A DNA stretch of 64,000 nt, from the NCBI RefSeq assembly GCF_001277175.1, contig NZ_CP012257.1:3100001-3164000 (forward strand), in the 5' to 3' direction. Of the stretch, positions 39,471 through 49,032 are shown piece after piece (within the stretch, counting starts at the first letter, position 1; each line of letters opens with the position of its first letter). The position numbers and the translations under genes are program-made. This DNA is from Cronobacter universalis NCTC 9529 (GTDB lineage Bacteria > Pseudomonadota > Gammaproteobacteria > Enterobacterales > Enterobacteriaceae). The notes under the pieces were generated by a model, which saw only the letters and a list, made by a program, of their open reading frames with translations, made no database searches and was not told the DNA's origin.

Positions 39471-39522
39471 TAATCCCATGGCTGACTTTTAACTTGTCAT
39501 AATATTTTTCATGAGGAAGAGA

Positions 39523-39822
39523 ATGGCTGAAATTGCGATTGAGGTGACTGATGTGCAGGTTTTGGAACAATTAGAATCACTTAGCAAAGATGCTGATGGT
39601 TTTTCTTCAGAGCACCAGGGAATTGATGGCGTTCAACTTTTTACGGCGGTGATGACGCTCGGACCATTGGTGATCAATGGTGTCGTCAAAATTGTCCTGG
39701 CGCAGATTGCCGCAAAGAAACATGTACGCGTCATTGTGGATGGTACTGAGATCCGCGGGGTGAGCGAAAAAACGCTTATGGATATCCTCAACAGCAAAGT
39801 TGACAACCAGCCCCGCAAATAG
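39523..39822 (+). CDS. Small EACC1-like protein of a putative conflict module
   Basis: The start at 39523 (MAEIAIEVTD) has AGGAAGAG directly upstream and gives 99 residues; an ATG four codons earlier is in frame but would overlap that ribosome site. Seen: an acidic N-terminal part, a hydrophobic stretch (FTAVMTLGPLVINGVVKIVL, about residues 44-63) and a basic-plus-strand end AAKKHVRVIVDGTEIRGVS. This order is what I recall for EACC1, the effector-associated constant component of NTP-dependent bacterial conflict systems; no search was run. Three bases separate it from the metallopeptidase gene, so the two form a coupled operon. It may be a membrane-associated partner, inhibitor or adaptor of that peptidase. 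Confidence 0.7.
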   Translation: MAEIAIEVTDVQVLEQLESLSKDADGFSSEHQGIDGVQLFTAVMTLGPLVINGVVKIVLAQIAAKKHVRVIVDGTEIRGVSEKTLMDILNSKVDNQPRK

Positions 39823-39825
39823 CCG

Positions 39826-41082
39826 ATGAATAAAATGCCGCCGATTGACCGGCTCATCTCAGCGACGCGTCTTAACGTCACAGCAAGGGTCACCCCAAAA
39901 TTATATGAAACGACGATACTGCGCCTGAAGTTTATAGCGGAGCAGCTGGGGTTGCCTCTCGATGTCAAGGTCGTGTATTCATCGTCACGCAGGGTTGAAC
40001 ACGTTACCGTATCCGGCATGGTCTGGTTGATTTACGATCAGTACCTGGGGCAAACGATGAATATGCTGAACAGGCTTTTCATTGAGGCGGAGGATGCCCG
40101 CCCATCGCTTGTCTATTTGCACAAAGTACTGGCGGAGCGGCTTGTTGAAGTTGGACAGTTTGCTAATGCGTTACATTGTGCTTCGGCATATCACTCCTCG
40201 CGTGAAGTATTACGTTCCCGATCTTCAGACTACGCCTGGCGTAATGTGTTAACAAAAACCCATGAGCGATTTTTGCTTTATCACGAGTTCGGACATCGTA
40301 TTTTTTCAAATCCCGCGCTCATGCCGGTTAAACGCGAGCATGTGCAATTCCTTATTCAGCATCAGGCTCAGGTAACGCGAAGACCGCTTAAGGCGATCCT
40401 TCGGGCGATGCGCAAAGCGCCTTCTGCCGCGCGGCATCACCAGAATCTCAAAGCTGCTATTCGCGATCTCAGGCTTGAATATGAATCTGAGGAAGGGCGG
40501 CATTTCAGACAAGCACAACTGTCCTCATTAGCTCAGTCACAAACTGAAGAAGAAGTGTTTTGTGACGTTTTCGCCTCAGATTTTGTACTGATAGAAGCTC
40601 TCAATGACGGTGATGATCTCATAGAAGTACTACGCGCGCTTTATGTTGGGTTCTATCACTTACAAGCGCTCGAGTATTTACGCCGATTTCCATCTCTTAC
40701 GAGTGATTCGACGGACTGGCTGACTGACAATATGCCGCACATCCAATTGCGTAGTCACTGCCTGCGGGCTCACCTGATATTCCTCTACCAGACTGAGTTA
40801 CGTGTCAAACAGCAGCTTGATGATAACCTCGTTGCCGACAAGGTTCGTGCTTTTGAAATTCAACTCATGGAAGATCAGAAACGTCACTACGATGTGATAT
40901 ATGACAGCGCAATACGTCTGTGCTATAGCTTACGACTTAATGACAAGCTCCCGGAACTGGGCAGGGAGACAATGGCGACGCTACAGGCCGGGTTGCAAGA
41001 TTCACAATCAGCGTCCACACAATTACCCACGGATGATGAATTAAGGAAAATCATTCTGATTTTGACGGGTTGGCTTCCATAA
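39826..41082 (+). CDS. HEXXH zinc metallopeptidase-like protein, unclassified
   Basis: I cannot place this 418-residue protein in a named family. The zinc motif HEFGH is at residues 153-157 (LLYHEFGHRIF), and EEEVFCDVFASDF at 241-253 has the form of the third-ligand helix (E-x-x-C-D-x-x-A) found in several gluzincin families. The 80-residue insert between them is basic and helical (RRPLKAILRAMRKAPSA). There is no signal peptide or membrane helix, so it should act in the cytoplasm. The N-terminal 130 residues form an unknown region and the last 150 are helical. It begins three bases after the EACC1-like gene. An alternative start is the ATG at 39835. Codon use and composition are more AT-rich than in flanking core genes, which suggests transfer. 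Confidence 0.85.
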   Translation: MNKMPPIDRLISATRLNVTARVTPKLYETTILRLKFIAEQLGLPLDVKVVYSSSRRVEHVTVSGMVWLIYDQYLGQTMNMLNRLFIEAEDARPSLVYLHKVLAERLVEVGQFANALHCASAYHSSREVLRSRSSDYAWRNVLTKTHERFLLYHEFGHRIFSNPALMPVKREHVQFLIQHQAQVTRRPLKAILRAMRKAPSAARHHQNLKAAIRDLRLEYESEEGRHFRQAQLSSLAQSQTEEEVFCDVFASDFVLIEALNDGDDLIEVLRALYVGFYHLQALEYLRRFPSLTSDSTDWLTDNMPHIQLRSHCLRAHLIFLYQTELRVKQQLDDNLVADKVRAFEIQLMEDQKRHYDVIYDSAIRLCYSLRLNDKLPELGRETMATLQAGLQDSQSASTQLPTDDELRKIILILTGWLP

Positions 41083-41473
41083 TGGCCATTCTTCGGATGT
41101 GAAGGTTCATCTTCGGGATATAAGCGGCGTTAGAATTAATAGATCTTATCTTCAGTACTCGCTGCAGAATGCTAAATCAGTGTGATGTATCGCGTGTCCC
41201 GTTTAATCAATCCCCTGTTCAGTATGTGTCATGCGTCAATCGTTCTACTGTAACCCTCTGCGTAAAAAACGATGATTTAATCGAATAAACGCCGCTCAGG
41301 TTATTTTATACGCTTAATACATTGCCGCAGAGTAATACCATTAATGGCTACCGGGGAGTGCTATGAAATATTCTATCGGGATTGGATGGTGCCATTGAGC
41401 GTGTCCCTAGCGTTAGTCTACTTCTGACAACAATAAAGAGCGAACGTCCGGACGTTGATTCTCGCATCTGAAA
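41083..41473. other. Intergenic region with probable decayed coding sequence
   Basis: An ATG at 41363 preceded by CCGGGGAG opens a frame that reads MKYSIGIGWCH and stops at 41398. A shift of one base there continues as DGAIERVPSVSLLLTTIKSE and on to a stop at 41460. That stretch has protein-like composition, so a frameshifted gene seems likely. The first 280 bases show nothing I can name. Confidence 0.4.
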
Positions 41474-41941
41474 ATGTGCCGTCCGATCCATGCGCCACTG
41501 TTGCCTTGTGCGCTATCACTTTGGGTTTTGGACGTAGCCACCGTCATGGTCTACAACTTACCGGGAGTTGTTTATTCGTTAATCAAACTCGACGTCCCGT
41601 TTCTTCACTATGAGGAACTGTCATTTCACCCGCTCCATCAGGAGCTTTGTCGATCCTCCAGGTTCATAAGCCCGACATACAGACGCGTTACGATTAAGGC
41701 TGTTTTACAGGACGATCCGCAGGCTCTGAGCCGCGCGGTTGCCGCTAGGCTTGATACACTCGACATTGCTGTAACGACTATTCTTAATGACGGATTTCTG
41801 GAGTTACCTGAAGGGGACGCGCCTGTTGTGCTTCCTGATGCGGCATTTCAACGACACGTTGGCCCATACTTACGCAAGGAATTAAACGATGCCCCATTCT
41901 GTCGAGTCCTTCCCTGTTCACGTTCCGCAGGCACAGCTTGA
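41363..41941 (+). pseudogene. Possible frameshifted gene upstream of the epoxide hydrolase
   Basis: Three consecutive pieces look like one broken gene: a ribosome site and ATG at 41363, a shifted segment to 41460, and a 155-codon frame (41474-41941) that overlaps the epoxide hydrolase start by 53 bases. The third piece contains NLPGVVYSLIKLDVPFLHYE and later ALSRAVAARLDTLDIAVTTI. I do not recognise the family; a degraded substrate-binding or regulatory protein is possible. The overlap with a gene having its own good ribosome site argues that at least the 3-prime end of this frame is not functional. Confidence 0.4.
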
Positions 41942-43043
41942 TGACCTGGCTGAACGTCTGGCGCAAACCCGGTGGCCTGATCCGCAAACCGTATCCGACC
42001 ATAGCCAGGGGCCACAGCTCAATCAGCTTCGCGCTCTGGTTGACCACTGGCAAAACGGGTATGACTGGCGCATCACTGAAACCCAACTGAATGAGTGGAA
42101 CAGCAGCCGAACCGAAATCGACGGCCTCGGCATACACTTTCTGCATATTCGCTCCCCGCACCCCGATGCCCTTCCCTTGCTGATGACGCATGGATGGCCA
42201 GGCTCCATTCTTGAATTCAGGGCCATGACAGGACCCCTTACCAACCCGACAGCCTATGGAGGACAAGCCTGCGATGCGTTTCATTTGGTTATCCCTTCGC
42301 TTCCGGGTTTTGGTTTTAGTGATAAACCCTCTTCACCCGGATGGGGCGTAGCTAAAACAGCCCGAGCCTGGGCACAACTCATGGAACATTTGGGATACGG
42401 TCAGCGTTGGGCCGCCCAGGGGGGTGACTGGGGCGCAGCCGTCACCACTGCACTTGGGCATATGCGTCCGCCGGGTCTTATTGGTATTCATCTGAATATG
42501 GTGATGTACCAGCCAACCGAGGATGAAATCGCGCAGGCCACACCTGAGGAGCAGCGCATGCTGGCTGATGCTCAACGCTACGAGCGCGAGCTTTCGGGCT
42601 ATATGAAGGTGCAAAGTACGCGTCCCCAGTCAATAGGCTTTGCTCTGTCAGACTCTCCCGTTGGACTGGCCGCATGGATATACGCCCTCTTTCAGGACGC
42701 GTCCGACAGCGCAGGAGAACCTGAGCGGGTCATCGACATCAATGCCCTGATTGATGACATCATGCTCTATTGGTTGCCGAATGCCGGACCAAGCTCCGTT
42801 CGTTTCTATTGGGAAGGAAGAAACGAAATGCAAACGCAAAGCCCTGCCCCGGTCATGTCTGTTCCAGCGGGCGTAAGCATGTTTCCCGGCGAGTTACTAC
42901 GCCTCTCCCGGCGCTGGGCACAGGCGCGTTTCGCCGATCTGCGATTTTTCGCAGAAGCTGAACGCGGCGGCCACTTCGCCGCGATGGAAAACCCGACCAC
43001 TCTCGCCGGGCATATACGTGAGACATTCCGGTTACTGCGTTGA
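41889..43043 (+). CDS. Epoxide hydrolase-family alpha/beta hydrolase
   Basis: The 384-residue protein starts at 41889 with AAGGAATT upstream. Residues about 5-110 match the epoxide hydrolase N-terminal domain (VHVPQAQLDDLAERLAQTRW), and an alpha/beta hydrolase fold follows. Visible active-site parts are the oxyanion motif HGWPGS (101-106), nucleophile D180 in AAQGGDWGAA, and catalytic H362 in AERGGHFAAMENP. Microsomal-type epoxide hydrolases have this layout; they open epoxides to diols, and the true substrate is unknown. The gene is absent from this place in E. coli and is the last gene of the accessory island before guaA. Confidence 0.92.
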   Translation: MPHSVESFPVHVPQAQLDDLAERLAQTRWPDPQTVSDHSQGPQLNQLRALVDHWQNGYDWRITETQLNEWNSSRTEIDGLGIHFLHIRSPHPDALPLLMTHGWPGSILEFRAMTGPLTNPTAYGGQACDAFHLVIPSLPGFGFSDKPSSPGWGVAKTARAWAQLMEHLGYGQRWAAQGGDWGAAVTTALGHMRPPGLIGIHLNMVMYQPTEDEIAQATPEEQRMLADAQRYERELSGYMKVQSTRPQSIGFALSDSPVGLAAWIYALFQDASDSAGEPERVIDINALIDDIMLYWLPNAGPSSVRFYWEGRNEMQTQSPAPVMSVPAGVSMFPGELLRLSRRWAQARFADLRFFAEAERGGHFAAMENPTTLAGHIRETFRLLR

Positions 43044-43209
43044 CAAGCTCTTAAATGGTCTGCAATCGCGCGATTGAACCATTAAGCCGTTACGATGCCA
43101 TTCCCTGGCCGATCGTCATGCCGGGGCAACACCTTCTTTTCATGATGGCGGAGTCACTGACAAACCGAGCACGATATTAACATCTCTTCTGGTGGCATCA
43201 GCGCACGCG

Positions 43210-43236
43210 AAAAAAAGCCCGCATTATGCGGGCTTT
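43210..43236 (-). terminator. Terminator of guaBA
   Basis: On the minus strand the arms AAAGCCCGCA and TGCGGGCTTT with a TAA loop lead into a run of T, about 30 bases after the guaA stop. Confidence 0.92.
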
Positions 43237-43268
43237 AAATATGGATACAATATGATCTCAGATGAGGC

Positions 43269-44846
43269 TTATTCCCACTCAATCGTCGCTGGCGGTTTAC
43301 CGCTGATATCATAAACCACACGGGAAATGCCGTTGATTTCATTGATAATGCGGTTGGAAACACGGCCCAGGAAATCGTACGGCAGGTGCGCCCAGTGAGC
43401 GGTCATAAAATCGATGGTTTCCACCGCGCGCAGTGAGACGACCCAGTCATACTTACGGCCATCGCCCATCACGCCAACGGAGCGCACCGGCAGGAATACC
43501 GTGAACGCCTGGCTCACTTTGTCGTACAGATCCGCACGACGCAGCTCTTCGATAAAGATAGCGTCGGCGCGGCGCAGCAGATCGCAGTACTCTTTTTTCA
43601 CTTCGCCCAGTACGCGAACACCCAGACCTGGCCCCGGGAACGGGTGGCGATAGAGCATGTCATACGGCAGGCCCAGCTCCAGACCAATCTTGCGCACTTC
43701 GTCTTTAAACAGCTCTTTGAGCGGCTCGACGAGGCCCATTTTCATCTCTTTCGGCAGGCCGCCCACGTTGTGGTGAGATTTGATAACGTGCGCTTTGCCG
43801 GTGGCAGACGCCGCGGATTCAATCACATCCGGGTAGATGGTGCCCTGCGCCAGCCATTTCACATCTTCCAGCTTCAGCGCTTCTTCATCGAACACTTCCA
43901 CGAATACGCGGCCGATGGTTTTACGTTTGGCTTCCGGCTCATCAATACCCGCCAGCGCGTCAAGGAAGCGCGCTTCCGCCGGAACGTGAACGATGTTAAG
44001 GCCAAAGTGGTCGCCGAACATATCCATCACCTGCTCGGCTTCGTTCAGGCGCAGCAGGCCGTTATCGACAAACACGCAGGTCAGGCGGTCGCCAATCGCG
44101 CGGTGCAGCAGCATTGCGGTGACGGAGGAGTCCACGCCGCCGGAGAGGCCCAGAATCACGCGATCGTTGCCCACCTGCTGACGAATACGTTCAACCGCGT
44201 CGTCGATGATTTTCGCCGGCGTCCACAGCGCTTCGCACTCGCAGATGTCGCGCACGAAGCGCTCCAGCATACGCAGGCCCTGGCGGGTGTGGGTCACTTC
44301 CGGGTGGAACTGCACGCCGTAGAAGCGTTTTTCTTCGTTCGCCATAATCGCGAACGGACAGGTTTCGGTGCTGGCGACGGTCACGAAATCAGACGGAATG
44401 GCCGTCACTTTATCGCCGTGGCTCATCCAGACATCCAGCAGCGGGTTGCCGTCGGCGCTCAGCGCATCTTCAATACCGCGCACCAGCGCGCTGTCGGTTT
44501 TGACTTCTACCTGCGCATAACCGAACTCACGCTCGTTAGAACCTTCCACATGGCCGCCCAGCTGCATCGCCATGGTCTGCATGCCGTAGCAGACGCCCAG
44601 TACCGGCACACCGGCGTTAAAGACATATTCCGGCGCGCGCGGGCTGTTCTCTTCCGTGGTGCTCTCCGGACCGCCGGACAGGATAATCCCGTTCGGATTA
44701 AAGCCGCGGATTTGCTCTTCCGTCACGTCCCAGGCCCACAGCTCGCAGTAAACGCCCAGCTCGCGCACGCGGCGGGCCACCAGTTGGGTGTACTGAGAAC
44801 CGAAGTCGAGGATAAGGATACGATGCTTATGAATGTTGTCCGTCAT
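43269..44846 (-). CDS. guaA: GMP synthetase GuaA
   Basis: GuaA aminates XMP to GMP with glutamine and ATP. The 525-residue length equals E. coli. The N-terminal class I amidotransferase has the nucleophile cysteine in LGVCYGMQT (near 86) and the H and E in QFHPEVTHT (near 181-183). The ATP-pyrophosphatase domain has the PP-loop LSGGVDSSV near residue 234, and the C-terminal dimer domain ends KPPATIEWE. It follows guaB after a 66-base gap that contains a hairpin. Confidence 0.98.
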   Translation of the reverse strand: MTDNIHKHRILILDFGSQYTQLVARRVRELGVYCELWAWDVTEEQIRGFNPNGIILSGGPESTTEENSPRAPEYVFNAGVPVLGVCYGMQTMAMQLGGHVEGSNEREFGYAQVEVKTDSALVRGIEDALSADGNPLLDVWMSHGDKVTAIPSDFVTVASTETCPFAIMANEEKRFYGVQFHPEVTHTRQGLRMLERFVRDICECEALWTPAKIIDDAVERIRQQVGNDRVILGLSGGVDSSVTAMLLHRAIGDRLTCVFVDNGLLRLNEAEQVMDMFGDHFGLNIVHVPAEARFLDALAGIDEPEAKRKTIGRVFVEVFDEEALKLEDVKWLAQGTIYPDVIESAASATGKAHVIKSHHNVGGLPKEMKMGLVEPLKELFKDEVRKIGLELGLPYDMLYRHPFPGPGLGVRVLGEVKKEYCDLLRRADAIFIEELRRADLYDKVSQAFTVFLPVRSVGVMGDGRKYDWVVSLRAVETIDFMTAHWAHLPYDFLGRVSNRIINEINGISRVVYDISGKPPATIEWE

Positions 44847-44883
44847 TGACGCGTTTTCCAGAAAGTAGCTGATACAAAGTAAA

Positions 44884-44905
44884 CGCCCGGCGCGAACGCC
44901 GGGCG
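44884..44905 (-). promoter_or_regulatory. Intercistronic hairpin between guaB and guaA
   Basis: A perfect nine-base-pair stem CGCCCGGCG/CGCCGGGCG with a four-base loop lies in the guaB-guaA gap. There is no T tract, so it may adjust mRNA stability or polar expression rather than terminate. Confidence 0.6.
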
Positions 44906-44912
44906 AAGAAAA

Positions 44913-46379
44913 TTAAGAACCCATACGGTAGTTCGGAGACTCTTTGGTGATGGTCACATCGTGAACGTGGCTTTCCTGAATGCCCGCGCCGCTGATGCGC
45001 ACGAATTCCGCTTTGGTACGCAGCTCGTCGATCGTGGCGCAGCCGGTCAGGCCCATGCAGGAGCGCAGGCCGCCCATCTGCTGGTGGATAATTTCTTTCA
45101 GACGGCCTTTGTACGCGACGCGGCCTTCGATGCCTTCCGGCACCAGCTTGTCAGCGGCGTTATCGGTCTGGAAGTAGCGGTCGGAAGAGCCTTTGGACAT
45201 CGCGCCGAGCGAGCCCATGCCGCGATAGGATTTATACGCGCGGCCCTGGTAGAGTTCGATTTCGCCAGGGGATTCATCCGTGCCGGCCAGCATGGAGCCG
45301 ACCATCACGACGCTTGCGCCAGCGGCGATCGCTTTGGCGATATCACCGGAGAAACGAATGCCGCCATCGGCGATAACCGGAATGCCGGTGCCTTCCAGCG
45401 CTTCTACGGCGTCCGCTACCGCGGTGATCTGCGGTACGCCCACGCCGGTCACGATACGGGTGGTGCAGATGGAGCCAGGGCCGATGCCCACTTTCACCGC
45501 GCTGACGCCCGCGTCCGCCAGGGCTTTCGCGCCTGCGGCCGTCGCCACGTTACCGCCGATGATTTGCAGATCCGGGTATTTGGCGCGGGTTTCGCGAATG
45601 CGTTGCAGCACGCCTTCGGAGTGGCCGTGGGAGGAGTCAATCAGCAGCACGTCAACGCCTGCGGCAACCAGCGCGTCAACACGCTCTTCGTTACCGGCGC
45701 CCGCGCCCACCGCCGCGCCCACGCGCAGACGGCCCTGCTCGTCTTTACAGGCGTTCGGTTTACGTTCGGCTTTCTGGAAATCTTTCACGGTGATCATACC
45801 GCGCAGGTGGAAGCTCTCATCCACGACCAGCGCTTTCTCAACGCGTTTTTCGTGCATTTTCGCCAGCACGACGTCGCGGGATTCGCCTTCGCGAACGGTC
45901 ACCAGACGCGCTTTCGGCGTCATGTAAACGCTGACCGGCTGGTTCAGGTCGGTCACGAAACGCACGTCGCGGCCGGTAATGATACCAACCAGTTCGTTCT
46001 CTTCGGTCACAACCGGATAGCCTGCGAAACCGTTGCGCTCGGTCAGTTCTTTCACTTCACGCAGGGTCGTGGTCGGCAGTACGGTCTGCGGGTCGGTCAC
46101 GACGCCGGATTCATGTTTTTTCACGCGACGGACTTCTTCCGCCTGACGCTCGATAGACATGTTTTTGTGGATAAAGCCGATGCCGCCTTCCTGCGCCAGG
46201 GCAATCGCCAGACGCGCTTCCGTGACGGTGTCCATCGCCGCTGAAAGCATCGGGATGTTCAGGCGGATGGTTTTGGTCAGCTGCGTGCTGAGATCCGCGG
46301 TATTCGGCAGAACGGTAGAGTGGGCGGGAACGAGGAGAACGTCGTCAAACGTCAGTGCTTCTTTAGCGATACGTAGCAT
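44913..46379 (-). CDS. guaB: IMP dehydrogenase GuaB
   Basis: GuaB oxidises IMP to XMP with NAD, the rate-limiting step to guanine nucleotides. The start at 46379 ([20 protein letters not shown]) gives 488 residues as in E. coli; the frame is open 18 codons upstream into the promoter. It is a TIM barrel with a Bateman module of two CBS domains at about 93-210. The catalytic cysteine is in GPGSICTTR near residue 305 and the flap arginine region is near 400 (SSDRYFQ). A TATAAT (minus strand, 46432-46437) just upstream with a GC-rich discriminator GCCGCGGC fits the growth-rate-controlled guaBA promoter. Confidence 0.98.
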   Translation of the reverse strand: MLRIAKEALTFDDVLLVPAHSTVLPNTADLSTQLTKTIRLNIPMLSAAMDTVTEARLAIALAQEGGIGFIHKNMSIERQAEEVRRVKKHESGVVTDPQTVLPTTTLREVKELTERNGFAGYPVVTEENELVGIITGRDVRFVTDLNQPVSVYMTPKARLVTVREGESRDVVLAKMHEKRVEKALVVDESFHLRGMITVKDFQKAERKPNACKDEQGRLRVGAAVGAGAGNEERVDALVAAGVDVLLIDSSHGHSEGVLQRIRETRAKYPDLQIIGGNVATAAGAKALADAGVSAVKVGIGPGSICTTRIVTGVGVPQITAVADAVEALEGTGIPVIADGGIRFSGDIAKAIAAGASVVMVGSMLAGTDESPGEIELYQGRAYKSYRGMGSLGAMSKGSSDRYFQTDNAADKLVPEGIEGRVAYKGRLKEIIHQQMGGLRSCMGLTGCATIDELRTKAEFVRISGAGIQESHVHDVTITKESPNYRMGS

Positions 46380-46431
46380 GGGCAATATCTCAACCTGGGG
46401 TGAATGAGAACAGATAAAATATTGCCGCGGC

Positions 46432-46437
46432 ATTATA
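46432..46437 (-). promoter_or_regulatory. guaBA promoter -10
   Basis: On the minus strand a perfect TATAAT is followed by the GC-rich discriminator GCCGCGGC, as expected for a stringently controlled promoter. The -35 region is weak. Confidence 0.6.
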
Positions 46438-46549
46438 CAGAGCGTAACCGATTGCTTCTACATTTTTTTGCGAAAAAAGGTTGCGATAGTCAGCGCGCAG
46501 GTTACTATCGATTGAATAACCCGCTGATTTAAAATTTGATCCAGCTCAC

Positions 46550-47923
46550 ATGCCGCTTACTCAGACACCCTCAATTTTTACCGTCAGCCGCCTTAACCAG
46601 AGCGTGCGTCTGCTGCTTGAACAGGAGATGGGCCAGGTCTGGATCAGCGGCGAAATCTCTAACTTCACCCAGCCCGCGTCCGGTCACTGGTACTTTACGC
46701 TGAAAGACGACACCGCCCAGGTGCGCTGTGCGATGTTCCGCAACAGCAACCGCCGCGTGACGTTCCGGCCGCAGCACGGCCAGCAGGTGCTGGTGCGCGC
46801 CAATATCACGCTCTACGAGCCGCGCGGCGACTATCAAATCATTGTCGAAAGCATGCAGCCCGCCGGTGAAGGCCTGCTGCAACAGCGCTATGAACAGCTC
46901 AAGCAGCAGCTCGCCGCCGAAGGGCTGTTCGATCCGGCGCTGAAAAAACCGCTGCCCTCCCCGGCGCGCCAGGTGGGCGTGATTACGTCGAAAACCGGCG
47001 CGGCGCTGCATGATGTGCTGAATGTGTTACGCCGCCGCGATCCGTCGCTGCCGGTGGTTATCTACCCCACCGCGGTACAGGGCGACGACGCGCCCGCGCA
47101 GATTGTGCGCGCCATTGAGCTTGCCAACCTGCGCGACGAATGCGACGTGTTAATCGTCGGACGCGGCGGCGGCTCGCTGGAAGATTTGTGGAGCTTTAAC
47201 GACGAGCGCGTCGCGCGGGCGATTTTCGCGAGCCGCATTCCGGTCGTCAGCGCCGTCGGCCATGAAACCGACGTCACCATCGCCGATTTCGTCGCGGATC
47301 TGCGCGCGCCGACGCCGTCGGCCGCCGCCGAAATCGTCAGCCGCAATCAGCTGGAGCTGCTGCGCCAGGTGCAGGGATTGCAGCAGCGTCTGGAAATGGC
47401 GATGGACTACTCGCTGGCCAACCGCCAGCAGCGTTTTACGCGCCTGCACCACCGTCTTGAACAGCAGCACCCGCAGCTGCGCCTCGCCCGCCAGCAAACG
47501 CTGCTGATGCGCCTGCGCCAGCGTATGGACAACGCGCTGGACAGCCGGATGCGCCAGGCGGCGCAACGCCAGACCCGGCTGACGCAACGCCTGAACCAGC
47601 AGCAGCCGCTGCCGCGTCTGCATCGCGCCTCGGCACGCGTTCAGCAACTGGAGTATCGCCTCGGGCAGATTGTCGCGGCCCGCCTGAGCCACACGCGTGA
47701 GCGCTTCGGCAACGCCATCACACATCTGGAAGCCGTCAGCCCGCTCGCGACGCTGGCGCGCGGCTACAGCGTCACCACGGCGCAGGATGGCAATGTACTT
47801 AAAGCCACGAAGCAGGTACAGCCCGGCGATACCCTGACCACACGGCTTGCCGACGGCTGGGTGGAAAGCGAAGTGCGCCAGATTACGCCCGCCAAAAAAA
47901 CGCGCAAAAAGAAAACCGGATAA
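46550..47923 (+). CDS. xseA: Exodeoxyribonuclease VII large subunit XseA
   Basis: XseA is the catalytic subunit of exonuclease VII, which with several XseB subunits degrades single-stranded DNA from both ends. The 457-residue protein (E. coli 456) starts with an OB-fold (about 18-110; [20 protein letters not shown]), then the catalytic domain with [20 protein letters not shown] near 145, the [11 protein letters not shown] motif near 205 and [20 protein letters not shown] near 237. The rest is a long helical coiled-coil and a lysine-rich tail. It is divergent from guaB as in E. coli. The gene after it differs from E. coli. Confidence 0.97.
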   Translation: MPLTQTPSIFTVSRLNQSVRLLLEQEMGQVWISGEISNFTQPASGHWYFTLKDDTAQVRCAMFRNSNRRVTFRPQHGQQVLVRANITLYEPRGDYQIIVESMQPAGEGLLQQRYEQLKQQLAAEGLFDPALKKPLPSPARQVGVITSKTGAALHDVLNVLRRRDPSLPVVIYPTAVQGDDAPAQIVRAIELANLRDECDVLIVGRGGGSLEDLWSFNDERVARAIFASRIPVVSAVGHETDVTIADFVADLRAPTPSAAAEIVSRNQLELLRQVQGLQQRLEMAMDYSLANRQQRFTRLHHRLEQQHPQLRLARQQTLLMRLRQRMDNALDSRMRQAAQRQTRLTQRLNQQQPLPRLHRASARVQQLEYRLGQIVAARLSHTRERFGNAITHLEAVSPLATLARGYSVTTAQDGNVLKATKQVQPGDTLTTRLADGWVESEVRQITPAKKTRKKKTG

Positions 47924-48006
47924 ACCTCAGGAGGCACCGGGCTGGTCGCGAACTATACTGCAAGTGTTGGTTTTTTCAACGGCACTTGCCGTGTAAGGAG
48001 ACCCTA

Positions 48007-49032
48007 ATGAACCAGTCACGTTATCCAACCGTTATTCCCCCGTACATTCTGCGCCGCATTATCGATCATGGCTCAGAGCCTCAGCAGCAGAAAGCCCGCC
48101 AGACCCTCACTCATGTTCAGACCCTGATGGCGCATCAGCACAAAGAGACCGCTGCCGCGCATGTTTCCGCGAAGGGTGAGCTTGAACGCGATATCTATGA
48201 CGCGCAGAACCGCGAAGCGCTGCCAGGCGAGCTTGTGCGCCGCGAAGGCGCGCCATCAAACGGCGACGTCGCCGTGGACGAAGCCTATGATTATCTCGGC
48301 GTCACGCACGAGTTTTTCTGGAAAGCGTATAAGCGCGATTCGCTGGACAACAAAGGGCTGGTGCTGAGCGGCACTGTCCATTACGGGCGCGAATACCAGA
48401 ACGCCTTCTGGAACGGCCAGCAGATGGTCTTTGGCGACGGCGATGGCGAAATCTTCAATCGCTTTACTATCGCCATCGACGTGGTGGGCCATGAGCTCAG
48501 CCACGGCGTGACGGAAACCGAAGCCGGTCTTATCTATTTCGAACAGGCGGGCGCGCTCAACGAATCGCTTTCTGACGTCTTCGGCTCGCTGGTGAAACAG
48601 TATCAGCGCCAGCAGACGGCAGATCAGGCGGACTGGATCATCGGCGAAGGGCTGCTGGCGGAAGGTATCAACGGCAAAGGGCTGCGCTCGATGTCAGAGC
48701 CTGGCACCGCGTATGACGACCCGCTGCTCGGCAAAGATCCGCAGCCCGGCCACATGAAAGACTATGTGAAAACCCGCGAAGATAACGGCGGCGTGCATAT
48801 TAACTCCGGCATTCCGAACCGCGCGTTTTATCTCGCGGCGACAGCCATCGGCGGTTACGCCTGGGAAAAAGCCGGTTATGCGTGGTATGACACGGTTTGT
48901 GACCGCTCACTCTCGCAGAATGCGGATTTCGCAAGCTTCGCGAAGCTGACTATCGAGCATGGCCGTAAACGCTCCGGCGACAGCGTCGCGCAGGCGATTG
49001 AACAAGCGTGGAAAACCACAGGAGTGTTGTAA
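48007..49032 (+). CDS. zpx: Protealysin-type (M4) zinc metalloprotease Zpx
   Basis: The start at 48007 (MNQSRYPTVIPPYILRRIID) has TAAGGAG upstream and gives 341 residues, the length of protealysin precursors and, as I recall, of the Cronobacter zpx product. There is no signal peptide. The first 50 residues form the short protealysin propeptide with the PPYILRRI motif. The thermolysin fold follows: zinc ligands H162 and H166 with E163 in VVGHELSHGVTE, third ligand E186 in ALNESLSD, and the catalytic histidine H264 in GGVHINSG. Its stop overlaps the start of an emfourin-like inhibitor gene, which supports an intracellular protease kept under control. E. coli has no counterpart here. Confidence 0.93.
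   Translation: MNQSRYPTVIPPYILRRIIDHGSEPQQQKARQTLTHVQTLMAHQHKETAAAHVSAKGELERDIYDAQNREALPGELVRREGAPSNGDVAVDEAYDYLGVTHEFFWKAYKRDSLDNKGLVLSGTVHYGREYQNAFWNGQQMVFGDGDGEIFNRFTIAIDVVGHELSHGVTETEAGLIYFEQAGALNESLSDVFGSLVKQYQRQQTADQADWIIGEGLLAEGINGKGLRSMSEPGTAYDDPLLGKDPQPGHMKDYVKTREDNGGVHINSGIPNRAFYLAATAIGGYAWEKAGYAWYDTVCDRSLSQNADFASFAKLTIEHGRKRSGDSVAQAIEQAWKTTGVL

Larger units (their letters stand above)
39123..39522. other. Long AT-rich leader upstream of the EACC1-like gene
   Basis: These 400 bases show no convincing gene. They are noticeably poorer in GC than the flanking core genes. They contain several palindromes near the 3-prime end, listed separately, and AGGAAGAGA just before the next start. 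The region may carry the promoter and operators of the downstream operon. Confidence 0.5.

Noticed and set aside
38812..43268. Search for att-like direct repeats, integrase or insertion-sequence ends around the accessory island
   Set aside because: None were seen by eye; the terminators on either side share only a GCCCGCA core, which is not an attachment site.
44961..46244. 427-codon open frame antisense to guaB
   Set aside because: It is a shadow of guaB; no ribosome site or domain pattern is seen.
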